From Hypsibius dujardini (taxonomy: Eukaryota > Tardigrada > Eutardigrada > Parachela > Hypsibiidae), in the NCBI GenBank assembly GCA_001579985.1, contig LRSR01002012.1:1-22611 (forward strand): a stretch of DNA of 22,611 nt, written 5' to 3'. Under the pieces are notes generated by a model. It had not been told where the DNA came from, ran no database searches, and saw only the letters and a list, made by a program, of their open reading frames with translations. The position numbers and the translations under genes are program-made. This document shows, piece after piece, positions 1-9,108 of the stretch. How positions within the stretch are numbered: position 1 is the first letter of the stretch; every line of letters begins with the position of its first letter.

Positions 1-100
1 ACATCCCTGGCCTGGGGGTTCAGGGGTTCAGGGGGTCGGAATATGAGGGGTCCTGGTTCCGACGTGAAAGGTGCATAAACGAGAATCTAAATCAACCTAC

Positions 101-2397
101 CAAAATCCAGGTGGCCACCGTTTTGGGGCCCTGAATCTGACGCAGCGTGACCTTCCGGAAACAGGAGAGCCACGTGCAGATCTCCGGTGCGAGGACGCAA
201 AAACAAATTGACCAAATCACCGCCACGTATTTCTCCCGATAATCCACCCCCGAATGGATCACGTCTGGCACTCGATTTGCCGCCAATAATTTTGACGAAT
301 TTGATTTGACGGACGCGATCGCATGTGGCGATGCACATTTTCTCTCCGGTCCGGTGGAATTTAATAAATTGGATGTCAGGAGGACCAGGGAAAGTTTGGA
401 GACGATTCCCGACAGGAGGATGAGCAGGAATGTGATGACGTACGCGGCGACCTTGGAGACCTGGAGGACGGCATCGAAGAAGACTTTGTCGCAGCGCTTG
501 GGCACTTCCACTGACTGCAGCTTGAAGGCGTCCCAGCCGTCATGTTTCGGCTCCATCGGTCTAAAAAAAAAGGAAAAGCATTAATACAGTATTAAATAAA
601 TAAAAAATAAGAAACAAAAATAAAAGTCACTAATATGAAAATAAAATTAATAATGATTATTTTTGTTACCTTCCAGAAATAAATACATGTAGACTTTTTT
701 GTGTCGAAAAAAATCTGATCTGGACTCGTTCCGGAATGCACGATAATTGCCAGTGGTGAAATTAAACAAATTCCCGCGTCAAATGAGACAACAACTGGCT
801 GTGCTGTTTTCGTTGGAGAATCGCGGTTCTCTGTCGTTCTCTTCTTGTACATCAAACTGACGATTGAATGAAGATTTCGTACAGAGCAGGAATTACAAAA
901 GAAATAGACACACAACAGCACGTGAAAATGAACAAAAGAACTGCTGACACTTGCGCCGTTCAATAACAAACGTTCTATGGGATTCTCGACTATAACAAAA
1001 CCAGAATAGTCAAGGCCAAAAACAACAAATCATGCAAGCTCAACTAAAAACCACTTACAATTGCATTTCAGTGACCACATTTCGTTTTAAGAATCGTTTC
1101 CAATGCAATTGGTTGTGATGACCAATCTTGCTCATTCTTCAATAAATTTCATAATTCAATACGCTTTTTTTAAAACAGGCAGGCGATTAGCTACTGGCTC
1201 CGCTATCTCACAATTAGAGATACATTTATGATGCTATGTTTTTGTTTTCGCCTGAACGAAGAATTTCCAGTTTTCGTAACCTTCGATTGCCACTCGCAAG
1301 GAGACTCGCACAATTTTAAATTCCAAAAGGCCTGCATGTTTTTTTAATCTACCTTTATAGATCTATTAAAAAATGTTTCGCCTGCCGGCCAGCTCTGGTC
1401 TTGACGGGAGAAGAGGAAGAAGAACGTTGCTGAAAGCCCTAACTGCTTTCCATTTAATTCAGCAATTGATTGATTGATTCAGGATACCAGCAAACAATTC
1501 ATTATTTCTTTTCAATTCACCAGTTGATTGATTGATCTAGGATATCAGCAAACAAGTCATAATTATTATATAACATAATCATACTAATTAAAATTGTAAG
1601 TTATAAAATATAATTTATAATAAATTGTACTATAATATAATACTAATGACACACGGTTTCCTACCTTTAACCGAGATTTCGGTTGAGGCAGCCTCACATC
1701 TCACCAAAACATTGCAGCGCCAGTGAGAATGTATAAATCCAACAACAAACCGCTGACTCGTGTGCTCGAGTTATTTCAATGATAACAAATAACAAAAAGT
1801 CCGCCGTTTCACATACACGGGCACTCTCCAAGCTCTTAGAGACAGGCAGAGGCAGTCAACAGCCAAAAACAACAAATTCAGACACACAAAACTCCCCACC
1901 CGACATTCCATCTCCTCAGCAAAAATTATTATACGAGCATAGCTCAAAAATTAGAGACCCAACTGCAGAGCATCCTTAAAGGATCTCTTTCAGGTCGTCT
2001 GTGTAGTTTTTCTCAACAAGAAAGCGCTTACAAATGAAGACAGTCAAGTTAAAAGAAAGACAACAACTTACGCGTCGGAAGTAGGCCCTTGTCGCAGCTG
2101 ATGCTGCGGCATCATCATCATCATCCTCCTCATCTGGTGGTGAGAGGGATAACCTGAAGGACCAGCAGCAGCGCCGTAGAAGCTACTTGTCCGACTAACA
2201 CCATCACCACAGGCAGCTCCACCCGAACGTCGTGTCTGTAAGGTGCCCCCACCACCGAGGGTGCTCGGTCCGCCGCCGCGTCTGAAGATGTGCGACTTGC
2301 AACTGGAGATTTCGTAATATTCCTGATCGGGCGTGGGACTGTCACAGACACAGCCGTCCTCGTCCTCGCCGTACACCGATGCGGACGTGATTTCCAT
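101..2397 (-). CDS. Chitin synthase, N-terminal part (two exons, runs off left edge)
   Basis: Membrane glycosyltransferase that polymerises UDP-GlcNAc into chitin; only the N-terminal membrane region is here. Exon a is 2397-2072 and ends at a strong GTAAGT donor. Exon b is 560-101, after a pyrimidine-rich acceptor (tttttttttag) and before a GTAGGT donor. The join keeps frame (phase 2, GC+A) and gives 262 residues. Exon a is low-complexity and acidic, then Gly-, Met- and His-rich. Exon b has the DGWDAF motif typical of animal chitin synthase N-termini, a first membrane segment at about residues 146-170 followed by KLSLVLLTSN, and a second at about 220-242 containing APEIC, as in insect enzymes. 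The catalytic domain (EDR, QRRRW) would lie beyond the left edge. The start at 2397 was chosen because the frame closes 28 codons upstream (TAG) and the ATG has A at -3 and G at +4; an upstream coding exon cannot be excluded. Confidence 0.82.
561..2071 (-). other. Chitin synthase intron 1 with tandem repeats
   Basis: This 1.5 kb intron separates the low-complexity N-terminus from the first membrane segment. It is AT-rich, especially around 1555-1640. It holds an imperfect tandem duplication of about 57 bp (1454-1512 and 1513-1568), each copy with ATTGATTGATTGAT followed by AGGATAYCAGCAAACAA. A 66-codon open frame at 1779-1979 on the plus strand has no recognisable domain. Confidence 0.6.
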
Positions 2398-3952
2398 ATT
2401 GCTGTCTCTCTCTGTCCACACGGAGTAGGGGGTTAGTGTAATTCCTCCACGATCCGGCACGGAGTGGGGAGGCTAAACAGCTCAGCTGCACAAGGGGTCC
2501 TCCTCAGTATACGGCTCAAAGGATGTGACGTGACGTTGTGTGTCTGTCCGTGTGTGTCTGTGAGCGTGTTTGTTAAGACACAGACACTTAAGAATATCAC
2601 TCATTTGCAAGGTCACGTACTGCACGCGGACGGCCAGTATTGAAGATGAAGAGCACCGGAATAAGACGCAGCAGGGGATACACCCAACGTGGAGTTAAGC
2701 AGATTAATAGACGCAATAATCCGAGGAAACAAATGCGTTTGACTGGGCCATTTTTCGATGAGAATTTTTTCAAACAACAATTTGATTTGATTAATGCAAA
2801 CAGTCTGAAGGGGAAATATTGTGGAAAAAATGAGCTGTCGATGAGAGGAAGGAAAGTGGAGGAAGAAATTAGCATGTCTGTGTCTGTGTGAAAATAAATG
2901 CGTGCCTAGGCATGTCGACCTCTCAACAAGCCACATGTGTTTGCCTGTGTGTGTTTGCCTGTAACCCCGACGACTCCTACTCTTTACTTTAGAGCCCATA
3001 CAAAATTAGGCCATGTCGTTGTTCTCTCTGCCTGTGCACTCATGCGCCAAGAATTTGTTGACTTAACAATAACCAGCTTAAAACACACACACACATCGAC
3101 ACAATCAAGGGAAAAAATGACTTTATAGTCAGCTCCAAGACTCAGACACGCAACGAGATTAGCCACCGGTGAATTGATAAAACAACTCGTCTGGATTTTT
3201 TGTTGAAAAAAAAACCCACCTCGAGGTGGCTAAAAAAACCACCTCGAGGTGGCTAAACAATTGTTTGCGTAGTAAAATGTAAAGACGGATTTTTTCGTTG
3301 TTTTTTGCGGGGGATTCCGACAACAATGCCGTCTGTTGAAATGGGTAAGACGATGGCGGGCTTTTTTAAGGCAAGTCAAGAGGCGGTCCGCGTTTAATGT
3401 GTGTTTGACGTTGGGATTTGCGTTTGCGTTTGCGTCGCGGGGTGAGAGTGTCAAGAGAGATGGCGTGAACTGGCCGGGTAATTGAACTGTGTGGTCAAGC
3501 CAACAACGTCAGCACATACACGGAACACGCACGGCGACTTGATCGGTCAGTTCATCGTGCGTCGGTGTCTGTGTCTGTCCATGTGGAGAGTGATCCGGAA
3601 AAGGCATGTGGAACGACATGGAGGAGAGAGACTAGACAAAAAACGGCTGAGATGAGCGGGAAATGTGTGAAGAGGGCACTCTTTGGCACATGTGAAGGGC
3701 TCAGTCAGACAATTTGTCGTGGGAACGGCTTATGATGAAGAGTCGCGGTTGCGGCGGATGTTAGGGCAGCTCTGAGGCGAAAGAGAAGACATAAACTAAT
3801 CAACGTTCACCAATGCCTGACTGCTAGAGGAAGTGTCCTAAAGTCTCTCTATAAATCTGCATGCTTGTCTGCCTGCATGTTCTATCTATCTATCTATCTG
3901 TCTGTCTGTCTGTCTGTCTGCCTGTCTGTCTATCTATCTCTCTGTCTGTCTC

Positions 3953-3977
<25 letters not shown>
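2398..3977. other. Intergenic region between chitin synthase and CLCC1, including presumptive chitin synthase promoter
   Basis: Both neighbouring genes read leftward, so this 1.6 kb should hold the 5' UTR and promoter of the chitin synthase and the 3' flank of CLCC1. It contains GT/CTGT-rich stretches (about 2530-2575, 2875-2955, 3555-3580), a tandem pair of palindromes at 3216-3252 and a TCTG/TCTA microsatellite at its upper end. No convincing TATA box or extra exon was seen; open frames here are short and compositionally biased. Confidence 0.4.
3216..3252. repeat. Two tandem copies of a perfect 14-bp palindrome
   Basis: CCACCTCGAGGTGG occurs at 3216-3229 and again at 3239-3252, a 23-bp period, each followed by GCTAAA or CTAAA. 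Each copy is a perfect inverted repeat centred on CTCGAG. The pair lies about 820 bp upstream of the chitin synthase ATG. A dimeric transcription-factor site is possible but not shown. Confidence 0.75.
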
Positions 3978-3983
<6 letters not shown>

Positions 3984-3990
3984 GTCTGTC
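3885..3990. repeat. (TCTG)n/(TCTA)n microsatellite overlapping the CLCC1 stop codon
   Basis: About 105 bp of imperfect tetranucleotide repeat, TCTA then TCTG with interruptions. On the minus strand it reads as CAGA/TAGA, and the last CLCC1 codons and its TAG stop lie in its edge. Confidence 0.9.
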
Positions 3991-4792
3991 TTCCTCGTCG
4001 GAACTAAGTTCGTCAGAACACTTGCCGGTGATCGACTGACGGAACTTTCTGACCGGCTTATTTCCAAGTCAGACCGCGAAATAGAAATCGGGGGATCCCT
4101 CCGTCTAGAAATCCTCGCCGACGATGGTGAGTCCTTAAAGTTGACCGATTTCAACGCGCGTTGCGGTTCCCGTTCCACCACCGGAGTACTGTCCAGTTGT
4201 TGCTGCTGCTGCGACAGCCTGCCTTCCCTCCGTTCGCTTTCCGATGAAGCTTCCAGCAACTTTCGAATCCCGCCACCTAGTGATGCGGGTTAATGACACT
4301 CATGTTTCGACCATTGAAACTAACAATAAAACACATTAAATAGCATTACCTCCACCGGAAAGTTCCCGGCTGCGTGGACTCTCAATGGACTGTGGAGTCT
4401 GAGGCACCGCTTTCAACGGAGTGGGACGGCCGCCCGGCCGAATTTTCCCGATGAACCAGGGTAAGTGGACTTCGTAATTGGATTGGGTGATGATCAGCAG
4501 GAAGGCGATAATAAGGAGGAACACGATGACGAAAGGATACATGTAGAAGGGGAGCGGAGAAAGAACGGCTTGAATGAATTCGCCAAAGGCTTTGCCGATA
4601 TGCTTGAGCGGTTCCAGGACGAAAGATGTAATGGTGACCACGATAGCCTGAAAAAAAAACAGATAGACAGACAGTCAGACAGGCAGACAGACGGACAGAC
4701 AAACAGACAAACAACCAGACAAACAGGCAGACAGACAGACAGACAGACAGAGACAGACAAACAACCAGACAAACAGGCAGACAAACAGACAA

Positions 4793-4827
<35 letters not shown>

Positions 4828-6719
4828 TGTCTCAAGTTACCTGCGTCGGCGGTACGTCTAAGAATGGGTTGACATTGACAGCTCTGTAGTATTTCTCACA
4901 CGGCGACGCTTCCGGTGTCATGGAAAAGAGATTGCCGAAGGTACGCTTCAATAGCTGTCCTGCACTGAGCGGCTCACAGTGAGCTTGGCTCTTTTCCAGT
5001 AGGTGGTGCTGTTGGCTTGCCACTTTCTCCTACATGACATAAACATTTGATCATCCCATAATCCATTGCACGCATTGGTGCATGTCACAACAGTTTTATG
5101 GCAAATGTGTTTACCTGATAGAGACGAAACCAGGTCCAAGGAAAGCTGATGAGGAAGGACACCAGGAGGATGTACTGGAAGAGCCGGCGGACGATACCCA
5201 GAAGTGACATCCGGATCTTTGTTTCCATGTAGATGATGAGAATCGGGAGTGCCACGATGAACAAACACTGCAGAAGAATAAACTGTAGACGGGAAACAAC
5301 AGATGCGACAACAAATACTTGTAACAGATAAAGCGCCACAAACCCTCAATTGATTGAGTGATTTACAGAAAATTAAAAATAACAATACAGTCAATAGATC
5401 AATCAATGTATCCCTTCAATGCTAAGAAAACAACCAAATTCGAGCTTTCAATCGATCAATCAAGCGATAGGAGCAATGCTTAGAAAACATCCAAATTCGA
5501 GCTTTCAATCGATCAATCAAGCAATATCAGCAATTATAATTAAATAAACATTTCCGAATTTACCTGAACTATTAAATTCAATCGAAAGCCCAGTTTCCTT
5601 TCCACTGACTCAATTGAGGAAGGCTCCTTCTGGACTCGCAAGGTTTTCAACACGGAATTCCACGCGTCAATAATCGGTCCGGAGTGCAAAACGTTAGGAT
5701 TGTCCAGGAGCCGCTCAAACTCCTCCAGCTGCGGTCGTTCCAATCTCAGCGTCACATCAAAATCATACTCAGTATTTCCCTGCAAAATAATTTTTTTAAA
5801 TCGAACTTAAAGAGCTGATAAACTATTGAGGCTTTGCAACCAAAAAGATGTTTCAAAATGCTTGTTGCAGATCGACTTGCGCCCTACCACTTGATTGATG
5901 ACTTGCAACTTGTTGGCATTTGGCAATTAAACCCCTTGATTGATTGATCACTTGCACCTTGTTGGCATTTGCCAATTACACCCTTTGATTGATTGATGAA
6001 TTGAATAGAAATTCGTAACTCGTCTTTTGTATTTCTTGGAGACTGCTCGATCAGTAAACTTTGAAAAATTTCCCCAATCCGCAAACAAATGTTTCTGATA
6101 GTACTGCTTTTTTGAAAAAAAATCAAAAACAAAAATTTGATCTAGCGATGAAAAGATTTTTCTAGCGCTTTGTTGTAAGATCACTGTGCGCCCTACCAGT
6201 TGATTGATGACTTGCACCTTGTTGGCATTTGCCAATTGCTTCCGTTGATTGATTGCTGGATTGAATAGAAATTCTGACCTGTCTTTTTTTATTTCTTGGC
6301 TACTGCTCCATCAGCTGAGTCTGATAAGACTTCCCAATCCGTAAAAACATTTCTCCGGGCTTACTGTTTTATTAATAAAAATATATGAAAAAAATTCGTA
6401 CGGTGGAATGGTATTCCGTGACGAATTTCCGCAGCACATGCCGCAGCATGATTAAATCATTGGAATTCTTCCGCTCCGTGCTGTCCATGTACTTCCGACA
6501 GTCCGCTTCCGTGACATGGCATCGTTCTACCCCATCTCCTGTTGCCAGTCCGACCGGGTTGGGCTTCTTTTTGAGGTCGAATTTCGCCGTGGGGTCGACC
6601 CAATTGCTCCGGTCAGACTCTTCAAAATGGGAGCTCCTCTTTCTCACTTCCTCCACGCCGGACACGAACACGAAAAGCGATCCGAAAACATTGAAAATGT
6701 AGATGGATAGAGATTTCAT
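3978..6719 (-). CDS. CLCC1: CLCC1-like (chloride channel CLIC-like 1) ER membrane protein, complete, six exons
   Basis: CLCC1 proteins sit in the ER and nuclear membrane and are reported as anion channels with roles in ER homeostasis. Exons on the minus strand: 6719-6402, 5779-5564, 5282-5115, 5029-4841, 4647-4350 and 4276-3978. Introns 1-4 are phase 0 and intron 5 is phase 1, all GT..AG. The product is 495 residues; human CLCC1 is about 550. Seen: a signal peptide (residues 1-21); a luminal region; a first membrane segment at about 179-197; a second at about 212-230 with the conserved FPWTWFRLYQ (vertebrate LGWNWMYLYK); PCEKYY..VNPFLDVPPT near the end of exon 4; EPLKHIGKAFGEFI at 309-322, almost identical to vertebrate CLCC1; and a third membrane segment at about 335-353. 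The tail is Ser/Arg-rich and polar with a Gln run. Neighbour P450 is divergent. Exon 6 is the least certain, because its stop lies in a microsatellite. Confidence 0.9.
4660..4827. repeat. (CAGA)n microsatellite filling CLCC1 intron 4
   Basis: An imperfect CAGA/CAAA array of about 168 bp occupies nearly all of the 193-bp intron (4648-4840). Only the donor end and a (T)9CAG acceptor (minus strand) lie outside it. On the transcribed strand it reads TCTG/TTTG, so the intron body is pyrimidine-rich. It contains a duplicated block with CAAACAACCAGACAAACAGG. Confidence 0.92.
5417..5528. repeat. Tandem duplication, about 56 bp x 2, in CLCC1 intron 2
   Basis: Two adjacent copies (5417-5472 and 5473-5528) share CCAAATTCGAGCTTTCAATC followed by GATCAATCAAGC. 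They differ at a few positions. The ATCAATCA motif recurs in other introns of the window. Confidence 0.85.
5840..6370. repeat. Duplicated unit of roughly 225-275 bp in CLCC1 intron 1
   Basis: Two diverged direct copies, about 5840-6115 and 6146-6370, share GCGCCCTACCA, TTGATTGATGACTTGCA, CTTGTTGGCATTTG, TTGAATAGAAATTC and CCCAATCCG in the same order. The first copy contains a further internal duplication of about 50 bp (5888-5937 and 5938-5985). No coding function is apparent. Confidence 0.8.
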
Positions 6720-6846
6720 TTCTGCATAAGGGAGTCAGAAGGGATATAACTTTGGAGGTCCGCGAAAGCAAGAAAAAGAGAAAAATGCAGTGATGGAGGG
6801 AATTTCTTTTGTTTATTTTGATTTGACTTTCAAACTTGAGTCAGTT

Positions 6847-6906
6847 GTGCAGTGCGCAATGCACAGATTCGGTGGCGCATCCGATGCTGTGCAATGCGCA
6901 GAGCAC
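6847..6906. repeat. 60-nt hairpin, 20-nt arms pairing at 17 of 20 positions
   Basis: The arm at 6847-6866 (GTGCAGTGCGCAATGCACAG) pairs with the arm at 6887-6906 (CTGTGCAATGCGCAGAGCAC) around a 20-nt loop. Unpaired positions are two adjacent ones near the base and one mid-stem. It lies about 130 bp upstream of the CLCC1 ATG. Size and shape resemble a microRNA precursor, but a degenerate mobile-element palindrome is equally possible. Confidence 0.6.
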
Positions 6907-7396
6907 GGTGTCCGGTGCATGAATGCAGACATCATTGGAAGAAAAATCCAACTGCCTACGCCATACAGCTTCCCTGGTAGGAGAAATTTTACATTGTAGG
7001 CTCAGGTTTTGCCCAGTCTGGGCCATAATTTACTGGTTCATAGACTTAAAATTATAATTTGCAATGATAACCCATTTGCCTAAATTCAGTTTGTTAAATT
7101 CAGAATATTTCTAAATTGCTTGCAGTATAGTTTACTCTTGAGGCATTATTCAAGCACTAACTTCGGAGTCACTTAACAACGTTTTTTTCATTAAGTCCTA
7201 TCTTATTGATGAATATTATATTATATTTCACCGGAGATATTATCAGTGAAATGTTTTGGCAAAAAAATTTAGTTTGATGAAAAAACACTAGAAGATACCA
7301 TTTTTATTTATATTAACTTTAAAAATGGTGATTTTAAAACATAGATCAAATATATTTTTGCGGACAGTGATCCGGTTCGCATTCATATATTTCATA

Positions 7397-7540
7397 TTTG
7401 GAGTCAATTGCATAAAAGTCAGTGGGCGGAGCTATAAGCTAAGTTTGAAAATCTTCCCCGGAGTTTTCTCCTTTTTCCAAAAACACCCCGAGCTCCGCCC
7501 CCTGACATCCAAAGAATGTTTGGCTGACGCTAATCGACTC
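7397..7540. repeat. Small fold-back (MITE-like) element
   Basis: The outer arms share TTTGGAGTC and its complement GACTCCAAA. The inner arms at 7418-7433 (GTCAGTGGGCGGAGCT) and 7491-7506 match as inverted repeats at 15 of 16 positions with a 57-bp spacer. No open frame of interest lies inside, and no target-site duplication was confirmed. Confidence 0.5.
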
Positions 7541-8247
7541 CAAATTGAATTTTAAAGGGGAAATGTGAAAAAAACCTTCATAAAGTTTTTAAAAATCGTA
7601 ATTTGTGCAGCACCTTTTACTGCCTTAGCAATGGCTTATAAGGAACTTTCTTTAAACACAATAAAGGGCATATTAGAAATGCAAATGCCTGAAGTTGTGA
7701 CAGGTTCTTAAAGGATTTTTTTCTTACCGAATTGTTCATAAACAAAAGTGACAATTGCAGTTTTACCAAATGATTTTTCGCAATTCACGCAAACAAGACA
7801 ACAACGTGGCCGTATGTCTAAACTGCTTCATCATGCACTGCTTGATCATCCATCTCCTGATTAGCAGACTAACATTTATCCTTATCAGCTCTGTACTTGA
7901 GGGGAAAAGTATTGAATGTAGTGTATGCGGAGTACAAAGTGCTACTTAGAAATCGAGGCACCCTTTCGACAGCGCAGCACTGCAACAACGCCTCGCCGAA
8001 AACTGATTGTACGTTATTCTACAAAGCTCCCCACTCTGCTACGTTAATTAATTAATTAATTATTTAATTACGTTCGCGTCTTTTGGCTGATCTATTTTAT
8101 TAGCTTGTGGTTCAGTGCGACCCACACTTTCACGATATTTAAGCAGCTGAAGATTTGTGTTAAAATAATTTTTCGGTTCCATTTTTTCGGTTCCGTTTGC
8201 GTAATTCGGACGTTGATCCATTTTGTTATTGCATTGGATCGGCAAAA

Positions 8248-9010
8248 ATGGATTGGATCTCCATTTGTATTGCTGCTGCCACGGCAGGCCTGGCCTTGCT
8301 CCTTTGGCTGAAGCCATCGAGGCCGAAGAATTCCCCTCCTGGACCACCTGGTATTACTTTTAAATATGCAGACTCAAAAAACGTAATTGTTTTTGCTGTG
8401 CACAATTTAATTTTTTTCAGCGATCCCGATTTTTGGAAGTTTCCACTTTTTCGCTAAGCAGCCGCACATTGCCATACTGAAAGCCAAGGAAAAGTACGGC
8501 GACACCTACATGATCCACGTAGGAAGGAGGCCGGTGGTGATCCTCAGCAACTACAACACCGTTAAGAAAGTCTTCGGGGACGACCTGGTTTCCGGCCGCG
8601 ATAATGAAAGCTACATTCGCTACGATGCCTCGACCCTGGCAGAGTCTGGCCTTATCTTCAGCGAGGGCGACCTCTGGAAAACGCATCGGCGTTTTGCACT
8701 GTCCACATTGCGAGATTTAGGTATACAAACAGTGCTAATATTATTGCGGTCTTTGAATTCACATAAATTTCTTCACTTTGCTAGTCAAACATTTGCCCAA
8801 AACGCATGCATTCAATCATTCAAATCGTAATTTCTCAAAGTCTCGAATTCAAACAAATACAAAACACAAAATTTAAATCGATTGATAAATGACGTCTGTT
8901 TTTCTGTCTAACGGAAATAGTTGGCCACAAGATTACACTGCAAATTTGCGCAGCCCAGATTGCACATGTGGTCTTGTGGCAAACTATTTCCGCCTAAAAT
9001 CAAAGCAGTC

Positions 9011-9108
<98 letters not shown>

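Larger units (their letters stand above)
6720..8247. other. Intergenic region between divergent CLCC1 and P450 genes
   Basis: CLCC1 starts leftward at 6719 and the P450 starts rightward at 8248, so both promoters should be in this 1.5 kb. It contains a GC-rich hairpin (6847-6906), a fold-back element (7397-7540) and a TTAA-repeat stretch at about 8044-8070. Short frames at 7325-7555 and 7755-7949 lack recognisable domains. Confidence 0.4.

Noticed and set aside
592-969. 125-codon minus-strand frame beside the chitin synthase exon
   Set aside because: Low-complexity Ile/Phe-rich tail from AT-rich DNA; the acceptor at 561 places it in the intron.
1779-1979. 66-codon plus-strand frame in the chitin synthase intron
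   Set aside because: Ser/Thr/Gln-rich, no recognisable domain, starts in repeat-like DNA; not enough to call a gene.
3865-4293. Plus-strand frame of 142 codons opposite the CLCC1 last exon
   Set aside because: It is half microsatellite and half the complement of the CLCC1 exon, which fits splice phase and gene context.
4382-4835. Long Cys/Leu/Ser/Val-rich frames (repeated LSVC) through the CAGA array, with similar ones at 8908-9180 and 9577-9880
   Set aside because: A tetranucleotide repeat is open in several frames by chance and gives a four-residue periodic peptide; here it lies in introns of well-supported genes.
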